Shown here in pieces: positions 54,062-62,141 of a stretch of DNA of 64,000 nucleotides. The stretch spans positions 1 through 64,000 of the forward strand of contig JBAZYX010000005.1 of the NCBI GenBank assembly GCA_041659105.1. The letters are read 5' to 3'. The notes beneath the pieces are model-generated. The model saw only the letters and a program-made list of their open reading frames with translations, ran no database searches and was not told the origin of the DNA. The DNA comes from CAIUKV01 sp041659105 (lineage in GTDB: Bacteria; Actinomycetota; Acidimicrobiia; IMCC26256; PALSA-555). Numbering within the stretch: position 1 is the stretch's first letter; each line of letters opens with the position of its first letter. A program made the translations under genes and the position numbers.

Positions 54062-54448
54062 CGCGTCTCCGCCGTGTTCGGCGCCGCCGTCGACGACGGA
54101 CTGATCGCGACGAACCCGTGCCGGGCCGGATCGGTGAAGCTCCCGAAGCGACAGGTCCGCACGATCGAGCCGTGGCCGCTCGAGCAGGTCGAGGCGGTCA
54201 TCGACGTGCTGCCGAGCCGCTACCGCGCGCTCGGGGTCGTCGCAGCCGGCTGCGGGCTCCGCCAGGGCGAGGCGTTGGGACTCCGGGTGCGCGACATCGA
54301 CTTCCTGCGCCGACGGGTCCACGTCGAGCAGCAGGTGAAGATCGTGCGGTCGCAGCTCGTGATCGACCGGCCCAAGGGCGGCAAGACCCGCTTCGTCCCG
54401 CTCCCCGACACCGTCGCCACCGCACTCGCCGCCGCGATCGCCAGTTGG
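54062..54448 (+). pseudogene. Truncated tyrosine-type site-specific integrase
   Basis: A ~129-residue fragment contains the end of the core-binding domain (AVFGAAVDDGLIATNPCRAG) and the start of the catalytic domain with the first catalytic Arg (AAGCGLRQGEALGLRVRDID), then RRRVHVEQQV, RPKGGKTRFVPLPD. The His-x-x-Arg and Tyr of the active site are missing, as is the N-terminal arm-binding domain. The reading frame runs on to 54553 but without integrase-like sequence. It cannot recombine DNA as it stands. Confidence 0.8.
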
Positions 54449-54511
54449 GTACCACAGGGCCAGTTACAGCCCGCGACTGGCGGGACTCAGCTCGGTCGAC
54501 CCCTGAATCTG

Positions 54512-54580
54512 TGCAGAAACGGTAGCGTAGATAGTGCAGAAACAGTAGGGTAGGGACTGCAGAAATGGTAGTCTAATGGG
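54512..54580 (+). repeat. Three 23-bp tandem repeats before the ATPase gene
   Basis: Copies start at 54512, 54535 and 54558 and share TGCAGAAA(C/T)(G/A)GTAG followed by a varying end. Each copy contains a TAnnnT hexamer (TAGCGT, TAGGGT, TAGTCT). The array ends 15 bp before the ATG of the AAA ATPase, so it sits where a promoter or operator is expected. Period 23 is about two helical turns. Confidence 0.85.
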
Positions 54581-54595
54581 GTCTGAACAGGAACT

Positions 54596-55867
54596 ATGCG
54601 GTTCGCAGGTGACTATGTCCGAAGGGTAGTGGATGACGAGCTCGATGAGCTCTTCCCTTCCCTGCCCGCAGTACTCCTGGATGGCCCGAAGGGGGTAGGC
54701 AAGACCGCCACAGCCCTCCAGCGCAGCCGGACCGTCCGACGCCTCGACATGCCCGATGAGCGCGGTGTCGTCGAGGCCGACCCGATGGTCGTCGGACTCG
54801 ACGCCCCGCCGGTCCTGGTGGACGAGTGGCAACGTGTACCCGAGGTGTTCGACGCCGTGCGCCGCCTTGTCGACGCCGACCCGACCGGCGGCCGGTTCCT
54901 CCTTACGGGCTCGGCGCCAACGACTTCCACGCACTCCGGGGCCGGGCGCATCACGACGATCCGGATGCGACCGCTCACACTCCCGGAACGGCTCGACCTT
55001 GCGCCGACCGTCTCCATGAAGGCCCTCCTCCGCGGCGACGCCAACGTCCACGGGCGCTGCGATCTGACCCTCGCCGAATACGTGGAGGAGATCACCGCCA
55101 GCGGCTTCCCCGGTCTGCGCAACCTCGCACCCCGCGCCCGGGACCGCCAGCTCGACAGCTACATCGACCGCATCATCGACCATGACCTCCCCGAGCTCGG
55201 GCACGCGGTACGACGCCCGGAGGTCGTCCGCGCGTGGCTCCGTGCCTACGCCGCCGCGACCGCATCCACCGCCTCCTTCGAGTCGATCCGAAACGCCGCG
55301 ACGAGCGGAGTCTCCGACAAGCCGGCCAAGACCACGACGGGCCCGTACATCGCGCTCCTCGAACGCTTGCGGATCCTCGACCCACTCGAGGCGTGGCTCC
55401 CGACCACGAACCACTTCACGACGCTAGGCACGAGCCCGAAGCACTACCTCGCTGACCCGGCGCTCGCCACCCGCCTCCTGCGGGTATCCGCGGCCCGTCT
55501 CATCCAAGGCGAGACGCCCGACATCGTGATCCCGAGGGACGGCACGTTCCTCGGCGCCGCCTTCGAAGCGCTCGTCGCGCTCTCCGTCCGCACCTTCGCC
55601 CAGCGCAACGATGCGCGCACGTACCACCTCCGCACACACGGTGGGCGCCACGAAGTCGACTTCATCGTCGAGACCACCCACGGCATCATTGCGATCGAGG
55701 TGAAGCTCTCAGGTGCCGTCACCTCCAGCGATGTCGAGCACCTCCTATGGCTCCGCAGACAGAGCGCGGTGGACTGCATCGACACCGTCCTCGTGAACAC
55801 CGGCAGGGAGGCCTACCGACGCAAGGACGGCGTCGCGGTCATCCCGCTTGCACTCCTCGGCCCGTAG
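54596..55867 (+). CDS. AAA ATPase with DUF4143 domain (AAA_14 family)
   Basis: This 423-residue protein has Walker A GPKGVGKT (residues 30-37), Walker B PVLVDEWQ (72-79), a sensor-like LLTGSAP (~103-109) and a C-terminal DUF4143 domain. The latter holds a PD-(D/E)XK-like arrangement, with Glu353/Asp355 in HEVDFIVE and Glu368/Lys370 in IEVKL. Proteins of this type are widespread, often on mobile or accessory DNA, and their role is not established. The ATG has AGGA about 8 nt upstream. Confidence 0.87.
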   Translation: MRFAGDYVRRVVDDELDELFPSLPAVLLDGPKGVGKTATALQRSRTVRRLDMPDERGVVEADPMVVGLDAPPVLVDEWQRVPEVFDAVRRLVDADPTGGRFLLTGSAPTTSTHSGAGRITTIRMRPLTLPERLDLAPTVSMKALLRGDANVHGRCDLTLAEYVEEITASGFPGLRNLAPRARDRQLDSYIDRIIDHDLPELGHAVRRPEVVRAWLRAYAAATASTASFESIRNAATSGVSDKPAKTTTGPYIALLERLRILDPLEAWLPTTNHFTTLGTSPKHYLADPALATRLLRVSAARLIQGETPDIVIPRDGTFLGAAFEALVALSVRTFAQRNDARTYHLRTHGGRHEVDFIVETTHGIIAIEVKLSGAVTSSDVEHLLWLRRQSAVDCIDTVLVNTGREAYRRKDGVAVIPLALLGP

Positions 55868-55976
55868 CCCGGGCTACGCCCCTGACGGCAGCGGGCCGGC
55901 CTACACAGCCGCCTACCGCGATGGCCTTCGATCCGCCTCTCGGCGGTGGGCGTAACCTGAGACCTGGAGGAACACG

Positions 55977-56183
55977 ATGACCGCACTCGTGCTGAAGGCC
56001 GAGATCCCCGTCGAGCTCGACACGATCGTCGACGGTCGCACCGTCGTCCACGAGCTGGCCCTCGACGGTGACGAGAACCTCCAGGTCGGTGACCACGTCG
56101 CCCTCGTGAGCGACGGCGTGTCGCTCGTCGCCGTCGTGACCGCCATCGACGCCGACGGCAACCTCCACATCGCACTCCGGTAG
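55977..56183 (+). CDS. Small acidic beta-rich protein (68 aa), unknown
   Basis: This 68-residue ORF has a strong ribosome site (TGGAGGA, 5-6 nt before the ATG). The sequence reads as alternating short strands (VELDTIVDGRTVVHELALDG, then GDHVALVSDGVSLVAVVTAI), like a small barrel, with no Cys and no membrane helix. I do not recognise it. It lies between the ATPase gene and the right direct repeat and is followed by a terminator. Confidence 0.65.
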   Translation: MTALVLKAEIPVELDTIVDGRTVVHELALDGDENLQVGDHVALVSDGVSLVAVVTAIDADGNLHIALR

Positions 56184-56254
56184 CCGGCGCCACGGTCGCC
56201 CGCTGTCGGGCCACGCGCCTTCGGCGCGCCCTCAAACAGCCCTCCGGAACCGAA

Positions 56255-56279
56255 AGAGCCCGCCGTGAAGGCGGGCTCT
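56255..56279 (+). terminator. Hairpin terminator after the 68-aa gene
   Basis: AGAGCCCGCC and GGCGGGCTCT form a perfect 10-bp stem around a 5-nt loop (GTGAA). Its right arm runs into the right copy of the 24-bp repeat. An intrinsic terminator is the simplest reading. Confidence 0.65.
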
Positions 56280-56299
56280 GACGGAACACAGACGGAACG
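56276..56299 (+). repeat. Right copy of 24-bp direct repeat (possible att site)
   Basis: This copy is identical to 51880-51903 and in the same orientation. It lies between two hairpins, 46 bp from the glnA stop, that is, at the edge of the conserved nitrogen cluster. Confidence 0.75.
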
Positions 56300-56303
56300 G
56301 GAG

Positions 56304-56337
56304 GCCCGCCGACCCGCGTTTCCGCAGGTCAGCGGGC
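56304..56337 (-). terminator. Terminator of glnA
   Basis: On the minus strand GCCCGCTGACCTGCG, loop GAAA, and CGCGGGTCGGCGGGC form a 15-bp stem (two G-T pairs) 8 bp after the glnA stop. A short T run follows on the plus-strand side, so it may also work in reverse. Confidence 0.7.
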
Positions 56338-56344
56338 TTTCCGA

Positions 56345-57769
56345 CTAGATGTCGTAGTAGAGGTTGAACTCGTAGGGGTGCGGACGCAGCCGGATCGCGT
56401 CCACCTCGTTGAGCCGCTTGTACTCGACCCACGTCTCGATGAGGTCGTCGGTGAAGACGCCACCCACCTTCAGGAAGTCGTTGTCGGCCTCGAGGGCGTC
56501 GAGCGCCTGCTCCAGGCTGGCCGGCACCTGCGGGACGTTGGCCAGCTCCTCCGGCGGGAGGTCGTAGAGGTCACGGTCGACTGGCGCCGGCGGCTCGATG
56601 CGGTTCTGGATGCCGTCGAGGCCCGCGAGCATCATCGCCGAGAAGCCGAGGTACGGGTTCGACGTGGAGTCGGGGCACCGGAACTCGACGCGCTTGGCCT
56701 TCGGGCTCTGCGACGCGAGCGGGATGCGGCACGACGCCGACCGGTTGCGCTGGCTGTACACCAGGTTGACCGGCGCCTCGTAGCCCGGCACGAGTCGCTT
56801 GAACGAGTTGGTGGTCGGGTTGGTGAAGGCGATGACCGCGTGCGCGTGGGACAGCAGGCCCCCGATGTACCAACGGGCGATGTCGGACAGGCCGGCGTAG
56901 CCCTTCTCGTCGAAGAAGAGCGGCTCGCCGCCCTTCCACAGCGACTGGTGCGTGTGCATGCCCGAGCCGTTGTCCTGGAAGATCGGCTTCGGCATGAACG
57001 TGAGCGACTTACCCGCCTGCCACGCCACGTTCTTCAGCACGTACTTGAACGTCATGAGCTGGTCGGCCTGCTTGAGCAAGGTGTCGAACTTCATACCGAT
57101 CTCGCCCTGACCGCCCGACGCCACCTCGTGGTGGTGCAGCTCGGTCTCGATGCCGACGCCGTGCAGCGCGAGCACCATGTCGCCGCGGAGGTCCTGGTAG
57201 TGGTCCATCGGCGGGACGGGGAAGTAGCCCTGCTTCGTGCGGGGCTTGTAGCCGAGGTTCGGGCCCTCGTCGGCGCCGGTGTTCCACTCCGCCTCGACCG
57301 AGTCGACTTGGTAGAACGAGCCGTTCGGACGGGTCTCGAACCGCACGTCGTCGAACACGAAGAACTCGGCCTCGGGCCCGAAGTACGCGGTGTCGGCGAT
57401 GCCCGTGGACTTGAGGTAGTCCTCGGCCTTCTTCGCGATGTAACGCGGGTCACGCGAGTAGCTCTCGTGCGTGACCGGGTCGGCGACGAAGCAGTGGATG
57501 ACCGCGGTCCTGTGCTTCATGAACGGGTCGATGTACACGGTGTCGGGGTCGGTGATCAGCACCATGTCGGATTCCTGGATCTCCTGGAATCCACGAACCG
57601 ACGAGCCGTCGAAGCCGTGCCCCTCGGTGAAGTGGTCCTCGCTGAGAACATGGGCGGGGATCGTGACGTGCTGCATGATGCCGGGAAGGTCCGAGAAGCG
57701 GAGGTCGACGAACTCGCAACCTTCGTCCTTGACCAGCTTCAGCACGTCCTGCGGGGTACGGCTCTCCAC
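56345..57769 (-). CDS. glnA: Type I glutamine synthetase (adenylylation-regulated)
   Basis: This 474-residue GS-I-beta makes glutamine from glutamate, ammonia and ATP. Landmarks are FDGSSVRGFQ, the ATP/metal motif FMPKPIFQDNGSGMHTHQS, NPTTNSFKRLVPGYEAP and the adenylylation site DLYDLPPEE with Tyr402, the expected GlnE target. The GTG at 57769 follows AAGGA. It is divergent from glnA2 with 247 bp between. Regulation by GlnE is supported by the Tyr and by glnE nearby. Confidence 0.97.
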   Translation of the reverse strand: MESRTPQDVLKLVKDEGCEFVDLRFSDLPGIMQHVTIPAHVLSEDHFTEGHGFDGSSVRGFQEIQESDMVLITDPDTVYIDPFMKHRTAVIHCFVADPVTHESYSRDPRYIAKKAEDYLKSTGIADTAYFGPEAEFFVFDDVRFETRPNGSFYQVDSVEAEWNTGADEGPNLGYKPRTKQGYFPVPPMDHYQDLRGDMVLALHGVGIETELHHHEVASGGQGEIGMKFDTLLKQADQLMTFKYVLKNVAWQAGKSLTFMPKPIFQDNGSGMHTHQSLWKGGEPLFFDEKGYAGLSDIARWYIGGLLSHAHAVIAFTNPTTNSFKRLVPGYEAPVNLVYSQRNRSASCRIPLASQSPKAKRVEFRCPDSTSNPYLGFSAMMLAGLDGIQNRIEPPAPVDRDLYDLPPEELANVPQVPASLEQALDALEADNDFLKVGGVFTDDLIETWVEYKRLNEVDAIRLRPHPYEFNLYYDI

Positions 57770-57938
57770 TTCGGGGTCCTTTCACGTCGTCCGCCAACGG
57801 TTTCGGCGGGAGCCTAGGTCTGGATCGCGGCGGGCGCCGAAGGCGGTCGAACCGCCTCGGCACACCCGACTGGGCGCGCCGGCCCTCCGCGACCGTTGGC
57901 AGCCTCTCGGGGAGCCATTTCCCACCTGTTGCTCCGAT

Positions 57939-57955
57939 GTGAACGGAGTGTGAAC
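57939..57955. promoter_or_regulatory. Candidate operator: paired GTGAAC sites between glnA and glnA2
   Basis: Two GTGAAC hexamers start 11 bp apart (57939 and 57950), one helical turn, upstream of glnA2. GAAAC half-sites like those of the GlnR box occur at 57983-57987 and, on the minus strand, near 57797. The site is read by eye only. The glnA2 start has CACACT 6 nt before it. Confidence 0.35.
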
Positions 57956-58016
57956 TGGCCCCCCTGGCGGAATCCGGGCCGGGAAACCCCCGCGCGGGAC
58001 CTGCCACACTGGCCCC

Positions 58017-59342
58017 ATGCAGCAACAGTCGGACTACGTGCTGCGGACGGTGGAGGAGCGCGGCGTGCGGTTCGTGCGCATGTGGTTCACCGACGTCCTC
58101 GGGCAGCTCAAGAGCTTCGCGATCACCCCGGCCGAGTTGGAGAACGCCCTCGAGGAGGGCATGACCTTCGACGGCTCGGCCATCGAGGGGTACAGCCGCG
58201 TCCAGGAGTCGGACATGCTGGCCGTGCCCGATCCCAACACCTTCGAGATCCTGCCCTGGCGCGGCGACGACGCCCCGGTTGCCCGGATGTTCTGCGACAT
58301 CCACCACCTGTCCGGCGAGCCGTTCGAGGGCGATCCGCGCCATGTGCTGCGCAAAGGCCTCGAACGCGCCCGGGAGAAGGGCTTCACCTTCTACGCCGGG
58401 CCGGAGATGGAGTTCTTCTACTTCAGCTCCGACACCAGCCCGGAGCCGCTCGACCGCGCCGGCTACTTCGACCTCACCGAGATGGACATGGCGAGCAGCC
58501 TGCGTCGCCAGACGATCCTCACGCTCGAGGCGATGGGCATCCCGTGCGAGTACAGCCACCACGAGATCGCTCCGAGCCAGCACGAGATCGACCTGCGGTA
58601 CACCGACGCGCTCACGATGGCCGACAACGTGATGACGTTCCGGATCGTCGTGAAGGAAGTGGCGCGCGACCTCGGCGTGTACGCCACGTTCATGCCGAAG
58701 CCGATCGCCGGCGCGTTCGGCTCCGGGATGCACACACACCTCTCGCTGTTCGAGGGCGACGTCAACGCGTTCCACGACCCGGGTGACGAACACGGTCTCT
58801 CGAAGGCCGGCAAGCACTTCATCGCCGGGCTGCTGCGCCACGCGCGGGAGATCACCGCGATCACCAACCAGACCGTCAACTCCTACAAGCGGCTGATCGT
58901 GGGCTACGAGGCTCCCGTCTACGTGTGCTGGGCCCGCAACAACCGGTCGGCCCTCGTGCGCGTGCCGCTGCCGAAGCGGGGCAAGGAGAGCTCGACCCGC
59001 ATCGAGTTCCGCTCACCCGACCCCGCGTGCAACCCGTACCTCGCGTTCGCGGTGATGTTGGCGGCCGGCCTCAAGGGCATCGAGGAGGGCTACGAGCTCG
59101 CGCCCGAGGCGACCAACAACATCTACGAGATGACCCCCGACGAGCGCGCGGTCGAGGGCATCGGGCAGATCCCGCAGTCGCTGGCCGAGGCCATCGATGT
59201 CATGGAAGGCTCCGAGCTGGTGGCCGAGGTTCTCGGCGAGCACGTCTTCGAGTACTTCATCCGCAACAAGCGTGCGGAATGGGCCGCCTACAAGGCGCAG
59301 GTCACTCCCTGGGAGATCGACCGGTACCTGGGCTCGCTCTAG
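58017..59342 (+). CDS. glnA2: Second glutamine synthetase, GlnA2-like type I
   Basis: This 441-residue protein has GS landmarks: TFDGSAIEGYSRVQESDML, FMPKPIAGAFGSGMHTHLS, NQTVNSYKRLIVGYEAP and RIEFRSPDPACNPYLAFAV. It is shorter than glnA and lacks the NLYDLP-type adenylylation loop; its counterpart is NNIYEMTPDER. It therefore probably escapes GlnE control. The ATG is preceded by CACACT and no ribosome site, so the mRNA may be leaderless. The regulator gene follows after 11 bp. Confidence 0.93.
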   Translation: MQQQSDYVLRTVEERGVRFVRMWFTDVLGQLKSFAITPAELENALEEGMTFDGSAIEGYSRVQESDMLAVPDPNTFEILPWRGDDAPVARMFCDIHHLSGEPFEGDPRHVLRKGLERAREKGFTFYAGPEMEFFYFSSDTSPEPLDRAGYFDLTEMDMASSLRRQTILTLEAMGIPCEYSHHEIAPSQHEIDLRYTDALTMADNVMTFRIVVKEVARDLGVYATFMPKPIAGAFGSGMHTHLSLFEGDVNAFHDPGDEHGLSKAGKHFIAGLLRHAREITAITNQTVNSYKRLIVGYEAPVYVCWARNNRSALVRVPLPKRGKESSTRIEFRSPDPACNPYLAFAVMLAAGLKGIEEGYELAPEATNNIYEMTPDERAVEGIGQIPQSLAEAIDVMEGSELVAEVLGEHVFEYFIRNKRAEWAAYKAQVTPWEIDRYLGSL

Positions 59343-59353
59343 GACCCACCACC

Positions 59354-60046
59354 ATGACCACCGGACCGCTCCTCGTCTTCCCCGACCCGCCGCCGCCATT
59401 GCTCGCCCAGACGCTGGACCTGGGTGGACACGTGTGGAAGGCGGTCGCCAACGCGTCCGTCGCCACGCAGCACGAGCCGCCCGACGGCTGGGCCGGCGCC
59501 CTCGTGGTCGCCGAGGAGGACCCCGAAGGCGCCTTCGTGGTGTGTCGCTCGCTGCGCAAGCGCGACTCCGCGTTCACCCCGGTGCTGCTGCTGATCGGCG
59601 GCGCGCAGCTCAACGAGCTCGAGCACCGCGAAGACCTCTTCGACGACTTCTGCCTGTCGCCGTTCCACCCCACCGAGCTCGAAGCGCGACTGCGTCACCT
59701 GCTGTGGCGGACCGGGCGGGGCACCCAGGCCGAGATCGTCGAGTACGGCGACCTCGTGCTGAACCTCGAGACCTACCAAGCCGCGCTCTCGCACCGCCCA
59801 CTCGACCTCACCTACATGGAGTACGAGCTGCTGAAGTTCTTCTCCACCCACCCGGGCAAGGTGTTCACCCGCGAGCAGCTGCTCTCACGGGTGTGGGGCT
59901 ACGAGTACTACGGCGGCGCGCGCACGGTCGACGTGCACGTGCGGCGCCTGCGGGCGAAGCTCGGCGAGGAGCACGCGAACCTGATCCAGACGGTTCGCTC
60001 GGTGGGCTACCGCTTCGGGCAGACCCGCCTCGGGCCGATCCCGTAG
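59354..60046 (+). CDS. GlnR-like atypical OmpR-family regulator
   Basis: This 230-residue protein has a degenerate receiver domain (residues ~1-115) without the acidic pocket or phospho-acceptor Asp; the Lys-Pro motif is also lost (FHPTEL). The C-terminal winged helix is highly OmpR-like: LDLTYMEYELLKFFSTHPGK, RVWGYEYYGGARTVDVHVRR, VRSVGYRF. This layout matches GlnR, the orphan nitrogen regulator of actinobacteria. The position 11 bp after glnA2 supports it. It could alternatively be an unrelated orphan of the same type. Confidence 0.8.
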   Translation: MTTGPLLVFPDPPPPLLAQTLDLGGHVWKAVANASVATQHEPPDGWAGALVVAEEDPEGAFVVCRSLRKRDSAFTPVLLLIGGAQLNELEHREDLFDDFCLSPFHPTELEARLRHLLWRTGRGTQAEIVEYGDLVLNLETYQAALSHRPLDLTYMEYELLKFFSTHPGKVFTREQLLSRVWGYEYYGGARTVDVHVRRLRAKLGEEHANLIQTVRSVGYRFGQTRLGPIP

Positions 60047-60074
60047 GCCATCGCTCGGCCGGGCCCCTTCGGGC

Positions 60075-60266
60075 TCAGTCGCAGCCGCCGCGCTCCGCGG
60101 CGTCCTCGCTGGCGAGGTACCCGAAGAGCGCGCTCCATACGGCCCCGCCGAGCATCACCGCGATGGGGATCCCGAGCACCATCACCGCACCGAACACGAT
60201 CGCTCCGGCCATGCGCAGGACGGTATCACCCGCCTCTTCTTCGCGTTTTGGCGTCGCCTGACCCAC
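60075..60266 (-). CDS. Small membrane protein (63 aa)
   Basis: This 63-residue ORF starts with GTG at 60266; an ATG at 60212 would give 45 residues. It holds one long hydrophobic stretch (MAGAIVFGAVMVLGIPIAVM then LGGAVWSALFGYLA) that may be two short helices, and an acidic tail with a Cys. No family is recognised. It is convergent with the GlnR-like gene (28-bp gap). Confidence 0.5.
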   Translation of the reverse strand: MGQATPKREEEAGDTVLRMAGAIVFGAVMVLGIPIAVMLGGAVWSALFGYLASEDAAERGGCD

Positions 60267-60342
60267 CGATTCGGTTGCCGAACGACGCCAAAAAGGACGG
60301 TGGGGCGGGCGGGGGGCCTGGGCCTGCGACGCCTCGTGGGGG

Positions 60343-62121
60343 TCAGCGGCGGAGGGCGCGGGCGGCGCGGGTGTCGCGAGCCGGCCAGGTCTCGGGGCGG
60401 GTGCCCTCGGCCCGGGCGATCGCGTTCCAGGTCGCCGCGGCGACGGCGGCGAACACCGAGTCGGACGCCTCGGGGAGCGGGGGGCCCGGGTCGTCGACGA
60501 CCGTCACGTCGATCGGTGGAGTGCGCGCGGGGCGGACGACGCCGAACGAGCGGATGGTGAGGTCGAGCACCTCGCCGGTGTCGGGATCGACCGCGAGGCC
60601 CTCGGTGCACACCCAGCCCAGGGCCATGTGAGCGGCACCGATGCTGTACGAGCGCAGCACCACCTCGTCGAGCGGGTCGCCCGCCGCGACGCGGACCTCG
60701 ACCCGCGTGACGACGCCGCTGCGCGGATCCAGATGCACCCGGGCGCCGGCGCACGCGTCGTGCAACCCGGTGACGCACGAGTCGAGCGCGACCGACGCGT
60801 ACCGGTCGTTGCGGAGCATGGCGGTGCGCTCCTCGCCCGATACCCCGAGCGACTCGTCGATCGCGGCGTCGACCAGAACGGCGTGCTCCGCCATCCCCAA
60901 CGCGCGGACAGCGCCGGTCGGCGGGCCCGCGAGGGCTCGCGCCTCCCAGTGGGCGTCGACGTCGACGGAGTAGGGCGTTCGGGGCCTCGGGTCCTGCTCC
61001 CACGCGCCGTTGGCGACGATCCCGCGGACCTGCACGACATCGCCCTCACGCCACGCGTACGCGGCGATCGGCGGGCGCTTCGGGCCCAGGCGCACGGTGT
61101 CCTCGCGGGAGTAGACGACGCGCACGATCCGGCCGTACGCGTCCGCGAGCTCCCGCGCGGCGAGCGGCGCGAGAGACGCGGCCTTGCCCCCGAACGCGCC
61201 GCCGTTGGCCAGGGGTGACGCGGGCATGCCGCCGGGGGCACACCAGGACGCGTCGGGTTCGAGATAGGCGGGCTCGACCCAACCGGTGGCGAGCCGCACC
61301 GCGTCCGCGGCGGCGCCGGACGGCCGCGCCGCAAACGCGAGCGGCGGCCGCTCGTCGACCGTGGTGCGCCGACCCTGGACCTTCTCGGCTCGGACCCGCG
61401 CGTCGGCGAGGGACTCGCCGACGACCCACCACTGCCCCGCGACCTCCCGCGCACCGACGGCCTCGGGGTCGACGCCCGGCGGGAGCGGCACGGCCACCAG
61501 CGCGTCACGCGGTGCGTTGTCGTCGGCGAACCCCACGTCGCCCACGGGCACCGCGGTCCCCACCCGTTGGGCGACGCCACCCTCGAGCGCGGCGCGCAAG
61601 GACGCTGCGTCCAACGACCGTGCCGGCGCGTCCGGCTCGGCCTCGTCGGTCACACCGGCCGCCGCGGCGAGGTCGATCGCCTCGTAGACCGACTGCCACC
61701 CCGTGCAGCGGCACAGGTGCGCGGCAAGCGCGCGGTCGACGTCGACCCGTCCGGTGCGGCCCTTGGCCAGCAGCGCGGCGGCTCGCACCATGATCCCGGG
61801 AGTGCAGAACCCGCACTGCGACCCACCGGTGGCCACGAAGGCCTCGGCGAGTCGGGTGCGCAGCGCAGCATCGAGCCCGGCCGTTGTGGTGACCGACCGG
61901 TTCGCCACCCGCTCGACCGGGGTCACGCAAGCGACCCGGGCCTCCCCGTCCACGAGGACGGTGCAGCACCCGCACTGCCCCTGCGGCGCGCAGCCGTCCT
62001 TCACCGATTCGAGACCCAGGCGCTCCCGCAGCACCGAGAGGAGCGACTCCCCGGGCGCGCACTCGACGTCGACGTCGCGTCCATCGCAGGCGAACGCGAC
62101 CCGATGACCAGTTGCGTCCAC
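60343..62121 (-). CDS. Fused, shortened xanthine-dehydrogenase-family protein
   Basis: This 592-residue protein joins an iron-sulfur subunit to a molybdopterin-type large subunit. The plant-type [2Fe-2S] motif lies at residues 44-65 (CAPQGQCGCC) and the second cluster at 103-139 (CGFC, CRC). The hammerhead and Moco-like part starts near residue 180 and contains GGAFGGK (307-313). It is far shorter than the usual ~750-residue large subunit, and the late GxGE motif with the catalytic Glu is not seen. There is no FAD subunit. The GTG at 62121 was chosen. Confidence 0.8.
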   Translation of the reverse strand: MDATGHRVAFACDGRDVDVECAPGESLLSVLRERLGLESVKDGCAPQGQCGCCTVLVDGEARVACVTPVERVANRSVTTTAGLDAALRTRLAEAFVATGGSQCGFCTPGIMVRAAALLAKGRTGRVDVDRALAAHLCRCTGWQSVYEAIDLAAAAGVTDEAEPDAPARSLDAASLRAALEGGVAQRVGTAVPVGDVGFADDNAPRDALVAVPLPPGVDPEAVGAREVAGQWWVVGESLADARVRAEKVQGRRTTVDERPPLAFAARPSGAAADAVRLATGWVEPAYLEPDASWCAPGGMPASPLANGGAFGGKAASLAPLAARELADAYGRIVRVVYSREDTVRLGPKRPPIAAYAWREGDVVQVRGIVANGAWEQDPRPRTPYSVDVDAHWEARALAGPPTGAVRALGMAEHAVLVDAAIDESLGVSGEERTAMLRNDRYASVALDSCVTGLHDACAGARVHLDPRSGVVTRVEVRVAAGDPLDEVVLRSYSIGAAHMALGWVCTEGLAVDPDTGEVLDLTIRSFGVVRPARTPPIDVTVVDDPGPPLPEASDSVFAAVAAATWNAIARAEGTRPETWPARDTRAARALRR

Positions 62122-62141
62122 GAGACGGCAGGATAGGAGCC

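Noticed and set aside
54596..55867. DUF4143 ATPase as part of an antiphage defence system
   Set aside because: The island setting and the nuclease-like C-terminal residues are suggestive, but no known defence partner gene is adjacent and the family is common outside defence loci.
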